From: Bacillota bacterium
GTDB lineage: Bacteria > Bacillota > Clostridia > Tissierellales > Sedimentibacteraceae
DNA length: 5,002 nt
Assembly: GCA_029239575.1 (NCBI GenBank)
Contig: JARBUP010000224.1
Coordinates: forward strand, 1-5,002
Direction: 5' to 3'
Shown: positions 1 through 4,997 of the stretch, in pieces
Numbering within the stretch: the first letter of the stretch is position 1
Layout: every line of letters begins with the position of its first letter
Translations under genes and position numbers: made by a program
Notes under the pieces: generated by a model
Seen by the model: the letters and a program-made list of their open reading frames with translations, nothing else
What the model was told of the DNA's origin: nothing
Databases searched by the model: none

Positions 1-287
1 TTTTTATTCAATACACCGGCAATCATGATCATATTGTTTCCAGTGAAAAGTTCTGATCCTGACATTACAACTAAACTTAAAGCAATTCCAAATGATGCCC
101 CCATAATTATTTTGGCATAGGGCATTTCGAACAAAAGACCGCCAATAGTAAAAATTAATAAAACTCCAAAACCTACGAACATTCCAGCCATCATGGATGA
201 AACGAAAAACCCCATGGGATTCTTTTTTAAAAATTGATTTTTAAATTTTGCTGCATTAGTAACAGCTAAGAATTCTTCGTTATACAT
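1..287 (-). CDS. nirC: Formate/nitrite transporter family protein, NirC-like (partial, N-terminal 95 aa)
   Basis: This is the start of an inner-membrane channel of the FNT (FocA/NirC) family, which moves small monovalent anions such as nitrite or formate. Translation from the ATG at 287 runs 95 codons with no stop and is cut by the left window edge; the family is usually about 260-280 aa. A short cytoplasmic N-terminus (1-24) precedes NPMGFFVSSMMAGMFVGFG (first membrane helix, about 25-50) and a second helix at about 58-77. The FNT signature VMSGSELFTG lies at 74-83. From memory, the stretch from NPMGFFVSS to SGSELFTG resembles E. coli NirC (NPLGFWVSS..., AGSELFTG) more than FocA, so nitrite is the favoured substrate; this is family inference and formate is not excluded. 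An AGAGGTG ribosome site lies 4 bases before the ATG. The gene is divergent from the Crp/Fnr regulator and has operator-linked promoters upstream. Confidence 0.9.
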   Translation of the reverse strand, partial: MYNEEFLAVTNAAKFKNQFLKKNPMGFFVSSMMAGMFVGFGVLLIFTIGGLLFEMPYAKIIMGASFGIALSLVVMSGSELFTGNNMIMIAGVLNK

Positions 288-315
288 TCTGCACCTCTTA
301 ATTATTATTGTTAAA

Positions 316-321
316 ATTATA
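316..321 (-). promoter_or_regulatory. -10 box of the proximal nirC promoter (TATAAT)
   Basis: On the minus strand bases 321-316 read TATAAT, a perfect -10 hexamer. The predicted start is an A near 309, giving a 5' leader of about 21 nt to the nirC ATG, long enough to carry the AGAGGTG ribosome site. The upstream activator dyad sits at -41.5. The -10 assignment rests on sequence and spacing only. Confidence 0.7.
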
Positions 322-342
322 TTAATAAAATGAATTTTGGTA

Positions 343-358
343 TGTGATATTTATCACA
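343..358. promoter_or_regulatory. Crp/Fnr-type operator TGTGA-N6-TCACA upstream of nirC
   Basis: The sequence TGTGATA-TT-TATCACA is a dyad with perfect 7-base arms. It matches the TGTGA-N6-TCACA pattern of E. coli CRP and the very similar B. subtilis Fnr box. Its centre (350.5) is 29.5 bases before the first base of a perfect minus-strand TATAAT (321-316). This puts it at -41.5 from the predicted start near 309, the classical class II activator position. No ordinary -35 box is needed there. An activator of the Crp/Fnr superfamily is therefore likely; which one is uncertain (see findings on the regulator's recognition helix). Confidence 0.8.
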
Positions 359-574
359 CCCATTAAAATATTTTTATCTTACTTAGTTTATATAGAAATT
401 TGTTTTGAGAAATATTACTATTTATCTCCTATATAGTTCTCTTTTACTCATTTTTAAAAGCCCTTGGGTATAATTTTTATATAGTGTTCATATATCCATT
501 GAAATAACATGCTTTTTACAATGAAATAAAAATATTACTTTATCTAAGCTAAGATTTAATATTTCCTTTAATTA

Positions 575-580
575 AGTATA
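575..580 (-). promoter_or_regulatory. Candidate distal nirC promoter -10 box (TATACT)
   Basis: Minus-strand bases 580-575 read TATACT, five of six matches to the consensus, placing a start near 568. The dyad at 600-619 would then be centred at -41.5. There is no good -35 hexamer, as expected for an activator-dependent promoter. The transcript would run about 280 nt before the nirC start codon. In A+T-rich DNA a five-of-six -10 box is common, so the support comes from the exact spacing. Confidence 0.4.
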
Positions 581-599
581 TTAAATTTTTAACAAATAG

Positions 600-619
600 T
601 ATGTTGCAGCAGCAACATA
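600..619. promoter_or_regulatory. Second dyad operator, TATGTTGC-N4-GCAACATA
   Basis: This is an inverted repeat with perfect 8-base arms (TATGTTGC / GCAACATA) around AGCA. Written as TGTTG-N6-CAACA (602-617) it has the same half-site geometry as Crp/Fnr-family operators but different bases. It is G+C-richer than its surroundings and no T run follows on either strand, so a terminator is unlikely. On the minus strand its centre (609.5) is 29.5 bases before a TATACT box at 580-575, exactly as in the proximal promoter. It is about 190 bases upstream of the regulator's own promoter, so a direct class II role there is unlikely. Confidence 0.6.
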
Positions 620-782
620 TAAATAAATTATGATATTCATTTCACAAAAGTATATAAAACCACTCTGAAATTATTTAAATATGAACAACATAATTATAAA
701 ACTGCTTAAAATAAGAAATTAAAATTTTAAAAAATTAAAGAAAATTATATGATAAATAAATTATTATTAATTATAAATACTA

Positions 783-812
783 TTGTAAATTGTTTTAACT
801 TGTTGTTATAAT
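783..812 (+). promoter_or_regulatory. Promoter of the Crp/Fnr regulator gene
   Basis: A perfect TATAAT lies at 807-812, preceded by TG one base away (TG at 804-805), which makes an extended -10. A moderate -35, TTGTAA at 783-788, lies 18 bases upstream. The start would be near 819, giving a leader of about 32 nt. No dyad is seen at -41.5 or over the hexamers, so expression is probably basal or constitutive unless an undetected site exists. Confidence 0.55.
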
Positions 813-837
813 ATTTATATTAAATTTTGATATATTT

Positions 838-843
838 GGAGGT
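838..843 (+). promoter_or_regulatory. Ribosome binding site that fixes the regulator start at 851
   Basis: GGAGGT at 838-843 is 7 bases before the ATG at 851. An in-frame TTG at 827 would give eight extra residues (MIYLEVNA), but it would place this ribosome site inside the coding region and has no site of its own. Confidence 0.9.
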
Positions 844-850
844 AAATGCA

Positions 851-1513
851 ATGGAAGAAATCTTAGAACTTAAACAAAATATCCCTTTGTTTAATGGTAT
901 AAATAAATCAGAATTATCTCCTATGTTAAAATGCCTTGGAGCTTATAAAAAAAGTTTTGAAAAAGGTACATATATTTTTATGGAAGATGATCAAATTCAA
1001 AATATAGGAGTTGTATTATCCGGTACCATACATATGGTTAAAGAAGATGTATGGGGAAACAAAGCATTAATAACTTCCATGACAGAAGGAAAAATATTTG
1101 GTGAAACATATGTGTGTAGCAGTTCATTGGCAAGCACCGTTTCATTTTATTCAATCAGCAATTGTAATGTTCTTTTCCTGCCATTTCAAAGAATTATAAA
1201 AACATGTTCTAATTCATGTGTATATCATCATAAGCTTATTGAAAACATGATGATTCTTATCGCTGAAAAAAACTTAAAATTAATTGAAAAAATTGACATA
1301 ACTTCAAAAAAATCAATACGAGAGAAAATATTGACTTATTTATCAAACCAAACTCAAAGAAATAACGAAAAACAGATCGTAATTCCATTAGGACGAATTG
1401 AATTGGCTGATTACCTTTGTGTTAACCGCTCTGCTTTAACAAGGGAGCTATCTAAAATGAAGGAAGAAGGATTAATTGATTATGATAAGAATACCTTTTA
1501 TTTAATAAAATAA
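851..1513 (+). CDS. Crp/Fnr-family transcriptional regulator
   Basis: A 220-aa DNA-binding regulator of the Crp/Fnr superfamily. Residues about 12-118 form the cyclic-nucleotide-type beta-barrel sensor (IPLFNGI at 11-17, VLSGTIHM at 55-62, GKIFGE at 80-85). A dimerisation helix spans about 120-148. The C-terminal winged helix-turn-helix (about 152-220) carries IELADYLCVNRSALTRELSKMKEEGLI. The FGE of the phosphate-binding cassette is present, but the Arg-Ser/Thr that binds cAMP phosphate in CRP is missing (SSLASTVSF instead), so cAMP is an unlikely ligand. Six cysteines (28, 89, 105, 119, 123, 190) include a C-x3-C pair at 119/123 followed by His126-His127, which could serve redox, metal or heme sensing; that is inference. 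It lacks the N-terminal cysteine cluster of E. coli FNR. Divergence from nirC suggests control of nitrite or nitrogen-oxide genes, similar to HcpR-type regulators, though the subfamily is not proven. Confidence 0.9.
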   Translation: MEEILELKQNIPLFNGINKSELSPMLKCLGAYKKSFEKGTYIFMEDDQIQNIGVVLSGTIHMVKEDVWGNKALITSMTEGKIFGETYVCSSSLASTVSFYSISNCNVLFLPFQRIIKTCSNSCVYHHKLIENMMILIAEKNLKLIEKIDITSKKSIREKILTYLSNQTQRNNEKQIVIPLGRIELADYLCVNRSALTRELSKMKEEGLIDYDKNTFYLIK

Positions 1514-1530
1514 TATTAAGCCATCTAAAT

Positions 1531-1561
1531 AAAAAAAAGAGTCAAAATCTTCGACCCTTTT
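1531..1561 (-). terminator. Intrinsic terminator of the AEC permease gene
   Basis: Read on the minus strand, 1561-1535 folds as a 12-bp stem, AAAAGGGTCGAA / TTTGACTCTTTT, around a GAT loop with two G-U pairs. The stem's last four T's run on into four more, making an eight-T run. It starts 30 bases after the permease stop codon. On the plus strand the two G-U pairs become A-C mismatches and the T run shortens to four, so termination of the regulator transcript here would be weaker. Confidence 0.8.
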
Positions 1562-1590
1562 AAGTATATTAAGTTAAAATAAAATATTTG

Positions 1591-2514
1591 CTAAATTATC
1601 ATTTGCAACCATACAATTATCGGTATTGTAATTAATGAAAGTAAATGAGTTATAACTATTATTTTTGAAGAAAAAACATCATCCCTGTTATATTGTTTAG
1701 CAACTATAGGCATCATTACTGCAACTGGAAGTGCAGCATAAATTACATAAATTTGTTTTATCATATCATTTACATTAATAAATTTTAATAAAATAATCAT
1801 AATTATGGATGAAACTATCAATCTTAAAAACGAAACATAATAAGCATCTTTGTCTGAAAAAGATTCGCGTACACCTATTACTTTAATTTTGCTGCCTATT
1901 ATAATCATTGATATTACAGTTGTCATACTTGCAAGTAACGATACTAAACTTTTACCAAATGCAGGTAATGGAATTTGTAATAAATAAATTGCAAATCCTA
2001 CATAAATACTAATCATATTTGGATTTAATAACATTTTTTTATAAGAAGCATTTCCTTTTTTCTCTCTTATGAAAACAGACAAACCATATGTCCACATAAA
2101 AACTAAATTAGGTATGTAAAACATAGTTGCGTAAAATAAACCTTCTTGTCCAAATAATTGATTTATTATTGGGAAGCCCATAAAACCACCATTCATCATA
2201 ACTAAAGAATATTTAAGTACTCTTTTCTTTTCATCATCTTTTATTTTATGCGCTGAAAACTTAGCAAGCAAAACAAGAATAAAATCAAAAACAACTGCAA
2301 TAATTAATATGTATATTCCTGTTTGGAATTTTTCCAATGAAAACTCAATTAAAAATGTATTTATTATCATTGCAGGTGTAGTAATGTTTACTAAAATATA
2401 AGTAAATGATTGTTCAGCATCATCATTTAATTTATTATATTTTCTAAGATAGAACCCTATAAGTATCAAACAGCCCATTAATATGATGCTGTTAATCAAT
2501 GTATTTATTATCAT
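1591..2514 (-). CDS. AEC-family (auxin efflux carrier-like) membrane transporter
   Basis: A 307-aa permease of the AEC family, related to bacterial malate/malonate and other carboxylate carriers and to plant PIN proteins. About ten hydrophobic segments can be traced (roughly 4-23, 37-57, 66-86, 102-121, 126-147, 164-183, 193-212, 226-246, 256-275, 287-305), arranged as two groups of five. Family hallmarks are LVNITTPAMI (41-50), MNGGFMGFPI (107-116), NPNMISIYVGF (164-174), ALPVAVMMPIVAKQY (261-275) and FSSKIIVITHLLSLITIPII (281-300). Length is normal. The start at 2514 is chosen because GAGGT lies 4 bases upstream and MIINTLINSI is a typical AEC N-terminus; an in-frame ATG at 2544 adds ten residues but has no ribosome site. 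The substrate cannot be assigned. The gene is downstream of the binding-protein gene on the same strand, but a terminator separates them. Its own promoter is unclear; TTGAAT-17-TATCCT (2574-2546) is only a weak candidate. Confidence 0.9.
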   Translation of the reverse strand: MIINTLINSIILMGCLILIGFYLRKYNKLNDDAEQSFTYILVNITTPAMIINTFLIEFSLEKFQTGIYILIIAVVFDFILVLLAKFSAHKIKDDEKKRVLKYSLVMMNGGFMGFPIINQLFGQEGLFYATMFYIPNLVFMWTYGLSVFIREKKGNASYKKMLLNPNMISIYVGFAIYLLQIPLPAFGKSLVSLLASMTTVISMIIIGSKIKVIGVRESFSDKDAYYVSFLRLIVSSIIMIILLKFINVNDMIKQIYVIYAALPVAVMMPIVAKQYNRDDVFSSKIIVITHLLSLITIPIIVWLQMII

Positions 2515-2518
2515 ATGT

Positions 2519-2523
2519 ACCTC
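2519..2523 (-). promoter_or_regulatory. Ribosome binding site that fixes the permease start at 2514
   Basis: Minus-strand GAGGT (2523-2519) is 4 bases before the ATG at 2514. The alternative ATG at 2544 is preceded by TGTGATATCCT, which has no Shine-Dalgarno match. Confidence 0.75.
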
Positions 2524-2582
2524 ATAAAAATATTTTGTTATCATAGGATATCACAATAAAAACACTAATTCAATATTATGCT

Positions 2583-2618
2583 AAAAAAACTATAGCCTTC
2601 ATATGAATGCTATAGTTT
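2583..2618 (-). terminator. Intrinsic terminator of the peptide-binding lipoprotein gene
   Basis: Arms at 2587-2596 and 2609-2618 (AAACTATAGC / GCTATAGTTT) form a perfect 10-bp stem. The 12-base loop contains the further dyad TTCATATGAA (2598-2607), which can extend the stem past one mismatch. Read on the minus strand, the stem's final TTT and the next four T's make a run of seven T's (2589-2583). It lies about 75 bases after the lipoprotein stop and before the permease gene, so the two genes are probably separate units. On the plus strand no T run follows. Confidence 0.8.
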
Positions 2619-2693
2619 GTAATTATAAAATTTGTGTTTATAATCTTTCGGTTTTGTAAATATACTCATTAGTTTCAAAGCACTTATTAAAAA

Positions 2694-4568
2694 TTATTCT
2701 TCTTTTAAAGCTTGATCACGTGATTTTTGCCACTCTTTTTGAGCTTGTTTAAATTCTTCAGTATTCATAGGTTTAGAAAGAAGTTTTTGTCCCTTCCACC
2801 TTTTAGATGATATTCCAAATGGCGAAAATTGTGATTCAAATGGATTTACTTTACTTGCCATATATCCATTGCCTCCACCTACAGAATATGGTATTACAAA
2901 AGCATTTTCTATTAGATATGCTTCTGCATTTGCAAAAGTTTCATAACGTTTTGTTAAATCAACAAGTTCCTTTTCTGCTGATAAAACCATAGATTCATAT
3001 ACTTCATATACATTTTGGCCATTTTCATCAACTTGAGTTGTAAATTCTGGGAAATTATAATTTGAACCCCTTTCAAATGGGTCCGTATATGTTTGCGGGT
3101 CTGCATAATCAGGTCCCCAGTTGCATTTCATTAAAGCATAATTTCCTGTCCGTCTTGTTGCATCAAGAAATCCTGTTGGTGCGTGTGGAAGTAATATTAT
3201 TTCTATATAATCCGAACCAAGAGTAGTTTCTAATTGTTGCTTTAAAACCTGTGCTTCATTTGCCCAAAATGTTGAATTAGTATTGTAAGGCATTAATATT
3301 TTTATTGGGAATGTCGCCCCTGCTGATTTTAATTCTTCTACTGCTTTATCCCTATAAGATTTTGCTTGATTTTCATTAAAGAAATCATATACATATAAAG
3401 AAGCTAAATTTTTAGTTAAAGTATAATCCAAACCATTTTGAGATGAAAAGTTCGGAGGTGTTATAGAATTTATAATTCTATATTCAGGATTATAAGGATC
3501 TTCAGTTGTCATAGTTGTAATTCTGTTTAATCCCGTTTGAATTGATTTTCTAAAGTTTAGATTATTAACTGCTAACTTCCAGTTTACAGGTTCAAATTCA
3601 TCTTCAAATTTTGGTTCAAAGTTAAATGCATAAAAATAAGTATATGAACCTAATTTGTCCGGTCTTACCTGTGCTTTTAATTCAGGATCATTCATCCACT
3701 CATGAAGATTTGCTAAAGGTATGTAAACATCGGATATTTCACCTCGTTTAAACATGTCACTTGCAAGTGATGTTGCTTCATCATTATATTTGTACTCTAA
3801 TTTCTCTATAAATATATTTTCTGCATCCCAATAAGCATGATTTTTAGTTAATATTCTTTGCTTTTTAGATTCAAATTCACTTAAAAGATATGAACCATTA
3901 TATAACATAGTTGAATTGCTTGATCCAAATAAGTTCCCCATTTTTTCTAAATATGGGCCATATACCGGAAAAAAGCACACATAAGTAAGCATTGATTCAA
4001 AGTAAGGCACAGGCTCCCTTAAAGTGTAAACTAATGTATAATCGTCTACTGCTTTTACTCCAACCTTAGAAAAATCAGTTATTTCACCATTAAAATAACT
4101 TTCTGCATTATTTATTACTCCATAAAATAAATTAGCTATTGCTGATTCATTTGCAGGTGTTAATAAATATTGTGCCGCAGAAACAAAATCATTGGCTGTT
4201 GTTTCTGCTACTTCATTACCTTCAAAATCAACCCATTTAACTTTCTTTCTTAAGTGGAATGTCCAAGTTAACCCATCATCAGATATTTCCCATGACTCAG
4301 CCAATCCAGGCTTAAGTATCCCATATTTATCATAATCCACTAAAGTATCAACTAAATTCGCAGCAAGGGCAAATTCTAAATCTGTAGCAGTTATTAAATA
4401 ATTAATTGTCTGAATTTCTTCATCATAAACTGTTTTATAAACCTGTTTTTCAGCATATTTGTTTTCAATTGGTGTTGGTTTTTGAATAGTATCTTTGTCA
4501 TTGCCCCCACCCGAACAACTTGTAAGAATAAAAGACAATATTAAAATTAAAGAAATGGTTTTTTTCAT
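2694..4568 (-). CDS. Peptide-type ABC transporter substrate-binding lipoprotein (SBP family 5, OppA/DppA-like)
   Basis: A 624-aa extracytoplasmic solute-binding protein that would capture oligopeptides (or a related ligand) for an ABC importer. Residues 1-17 form a lipoprotein signal peptide (MKKTISLILILSFI...) with lipobox L-T-S-C18, so the mature protein is lipid-anchored by Cys18, followed by a Gly/charged linker to about 45. The family-5 signature GLAESWEISDDGLTWTFHLR is at 88-107, followed by the usual W...A..FV segment to 129. NFRKSIQTGLNR (338-349) and NWGPDYADPQTYTDPF (483-498) are further hallmarks. Length is slightly above the usual 530-600 because of the linker and a Lys/Glu-rich C-terminal tail (about 600-624). 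The start is well supported: AAGGAGG lies 5 bases before the ATG at 4568. No permease or ATPase gene adjoins it, and a terminator follows, so it appears to work with transporter subunits encoded elsewhere. The ligand is unknown; nickel- or sugar-binding members of the same fold cannot be excluded. Confidence 0.93.
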   Translation of the reverse strand: MKKTISLILILSFILTSCSGGGNDKDTIQKPTPIENKYAEKQVYKTVYDEEIQTINYLITATDLEFALAANLVDTLVDYDKYGILKPGLAESWEISDDGLTWTFHLRKKVKWVDFEGNEVAETTANDFVSAAQYLLTPANESAIANLFYGVINNAESYFNGEITDFSKVGVKAVDDYTLVYTLREPVPYFESMLTYVCFFPVYGPYLEKMGNLFGSSNSTMLYNGSYLLSEFESKKQRILTKNHAYWDAENIFIEKLEYKYNDEATSLASDMFKRGEISDVYIPLANLHEWMNDPELKAQVRPDKLGSYTYFYAFNFEPKFEDEFEPVNWKLAVNNLNFRKSIQTGLNRITTMTTEDPYNPEYRIINSITPPNFSSQNGLDYTLTKNLASLYVYDFFNENQAKSYRDKAVEELKSAGATFPIKILMPYNTNSTFWANEAQVLKQQLETTLGSDYIEIILLPHAPTGFLDATRRTGNYALMKCNWGPDYADPQTYTDPFERGSNYNFPEFTTQVDENGQNVYEVYESMVLSAEKELVDLTKRYETFANAEAYLIENAFVIPYSVGGGNGYMASKVNPFESQFSPFGISSKRWKGQKLLSKPMNTEEFKQAQKEWQKSRDQALKEE

Positions 4569-4658
4569 ATTCCCCTCCTTTGTAATATTTAAAATAATAG
4601 TTAAACTTATTAAATTATTTAATTAAAAATATGAAAAATATATATGATAAGTTATTTT

Positions 4659-4689
4659 GTTATATGAATTTAATGACTGGAGTTGTGAA
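4659..4689 (-). promoter_or_regulatory. Candidate promoter of the peptide-binding lipoprotein gene
   Basis: Minus-strand TTCACA (4689-4684, five of six matches to -35) and TATAAC (4664-4659, five of six to -10) are 19 bases apart, longer than ideal. The start would be near 4652, with a leader of about 84 nt to the ATG. The A+T-rich leader offers other weak -10 boxes, so this is tentative. Read-through from the upstream tRNA gene is another possible source of transcript. Confidence 0.3.
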
Positions 4690-4692
4690 TAC

Positions 4693-4823
4693 GTTTACTT
4701 GAAAATAAAAAAATGGTGCACCTGAGAGGAATCGAACCCCCGGCACATGCCTTAGGAGGGCACTGCTCTATCCTACTGAGCTACAGATGCACATTTATAA
4801 AACCATTTTTGGTTTACTTGAAA
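4693..4823. repeat. 12-base direct repeats flanking tRNA-Arg
   Basis: GTTTACTTGAAA occurs at 4693-4704 and again, identically and in the same orientation, at 4812-4823, on either side of the tRNA. The right copy overlaps the predicted transcription start region of the tRNA and the left copy lies just after its 3' end. It could be a relic of a tandem duplication of the tRNA unit, or chance. Confidence 0.4.
4714..4790 (-). tRNA. tRNA-Arg (anticodon CCT)
   Basis: The minus strand folds into a complete 77-nt cloverleaf with encoded CCA. The acceptor stem is GCATCTG / CAGGTGC (one G-U pair) with discriminator A. The D arm is GCTC-AGTAGGATA-GAGC. The anticodon arm is GTGCC-CTCCTAA-GGCAT, giving anticodon CCT, which reads AGG (Arg). 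The variable loop is GTGCC, and the T arm is GGGGG-TTCGATT-CCTCT with two G-U pairs. All invariant positions I can check (T8, TTC, the pyrimidine before the anticodon, A after it) are present. A T-rich run (4713-4702) follows the CCA directly without a separate hairpin. It has its own strong promoter. Confidence 0.96.
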
Positions 4824-4851
4824 TTTTACACCAATATTGTTGATTTGTCAA
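4823..4851 (-). promoter_or_regulatory. Promoter of tRNA-Arg
   Basis: Minus-strand TTGACA (4851-4846, perfect -35) is 17 bases from TAAAAT (4828-4823, five of six to -10). The predicted start is near 4816, about 25 nt before the mature tRNA 5' end. The leader contains a small AAACC / GGTTT hairpin (4815-4800). This is the clearest sigma-A-type promoter in the window, as expected for a stable RNA gene. Confidence 0.85.
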
Positions 4852-4900
4852 TATGCTTATTTATCAAAAAATATTATGAGATATATTAATACTTCAATAC

Positions 4901-4959
4901 AAAAAAGGGGCTGTCTCAAAATAGAAAATAAAATTTCTATGAGAGACAGCTTCTTTTTT
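4901..4959. terminator. Long hairpin with T runs on both strands, resembling insertion-sequence ends
   Basis: Arms 4901-4917 (AAAAAAGGGGCTGTCTC) and 4943-4959 (GAGACAGCTTCTTTTTT) pair over 17 bp on the plus strand, with two G-U pairs. An inner 7-bp stem (ATAGAAA / TTTCTAT, 4921-4927 / 4934-4940) follows after a small internal loop. Six T's follow the G+C core on either strand, so it can end transcription in both directions, better on the plus strand. The core GGGGCTGTCTCA resembles, from memory, terminal repeats of some Firmicutes insertion sequences, so it may be a short IS relic or MITE recruited as a terminator. No transposase or clear target duplication is visible. Confidence 0.6.
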
Positions 4960-4964
4960 ATTCA

Positions 4965-4997
4965 AAAAAATAAAAAATGGCTTCAAACGAAGCCATT
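4965..4997 (-). terminator. Intrinsic terminator of a minus-strand gene beyond the right edge
   Basis: AATGGCTTC (4976-4984) and GAAGCCATT (4989-4997) form a perfect 9-bp stem with an AAAC loop (GTTT on the minus strand). On the minus strand the stem's closing TT runs into TTTTATTTTTTT, a strong T tract. On the plus strand only CTTTA follows. This implies a gene transcribed leftward that ends just outside the window. Confidence 0.75.

Larger units (their letters stand above)
288..850. other. Divergent regulatory region between nirC and the Crp/Fnr regulator gene
   Basis: This 563-base stretch holds no credible gene on either strand. It contains a proximal nirC promoter with a TGTGA-N6-TCACA dyad (316-358), a second dyad with a minus-strand -10 box (575-619), and the regulator's own promoter (783-812) and ribosome site (838-843). 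The rest (about 360-570 and 620-780) is extremely A+T-rich with no further convincing dyad, terminator or RNA gene. If the distal dyad drives nirC, the resulting leader would be about 280 nt; no known riboswitch fold is recognisable in it. Confidence 0.75.

Noticed and set aside
422..451. Minus-strand nine-codon open frame (MSKRELYRR) in the putative distal nirC leader.
   Set aside because: Too short, with no proper ribosome site spacing and no sign of a regulatory leader peptide.
410..545. Imperfect direct repeat AAATATTACT(AT)TTATCT at 410-427 and 530-545.
   Set aside because: Nearly pure A/T low-complexity sequence with a 2-base gap and no associated feature; chance is likely.
631..646. 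TGATA-N6-TCACA as a further Crp/Fnr site before the regulator gene.
   Set aside because: The left half matches only three of five bases and no -10 box lies at the right distance.
827..850. An in-frame TTG upstream start for the Crp/Fnr regulator.
   Set aside because: No ribosome site precedes it, while GGAGGT sits 7 bases before the ATG at 851.
2515..2544. An upstream ATG at 2544 that would extend the AEC permease by ten residues.
   Set aside because: There is no Shine-Dalgarno before 2544, and the ATG at 2514 has GAGGT and a family-typical N-terminus.
2535..2556. Imperfect dyad TTGTTAT...ATCACAA upstream of the permease as another Crp/Fnr site.
   Set aside because: One arm has a mismatch and the half-sites TGTTA and TCACA are 10 bases apart instead of 6, so the geometry is wrong.
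2807..2992. A 61-codon plus-strand open frame.
   Set aside because: It lies wholly antisense to the binding-protein gene, has no ribosome site or promoter, and its Leu/His-rich composition is typical of a shadow frame.
4609..4623. Dyad ATTAAAT-T-ATTTAAT in the leader of the binding-protein gene.
   Set aside because: Made only of A and T in an A+T-rich region; no recognised operator pattern.
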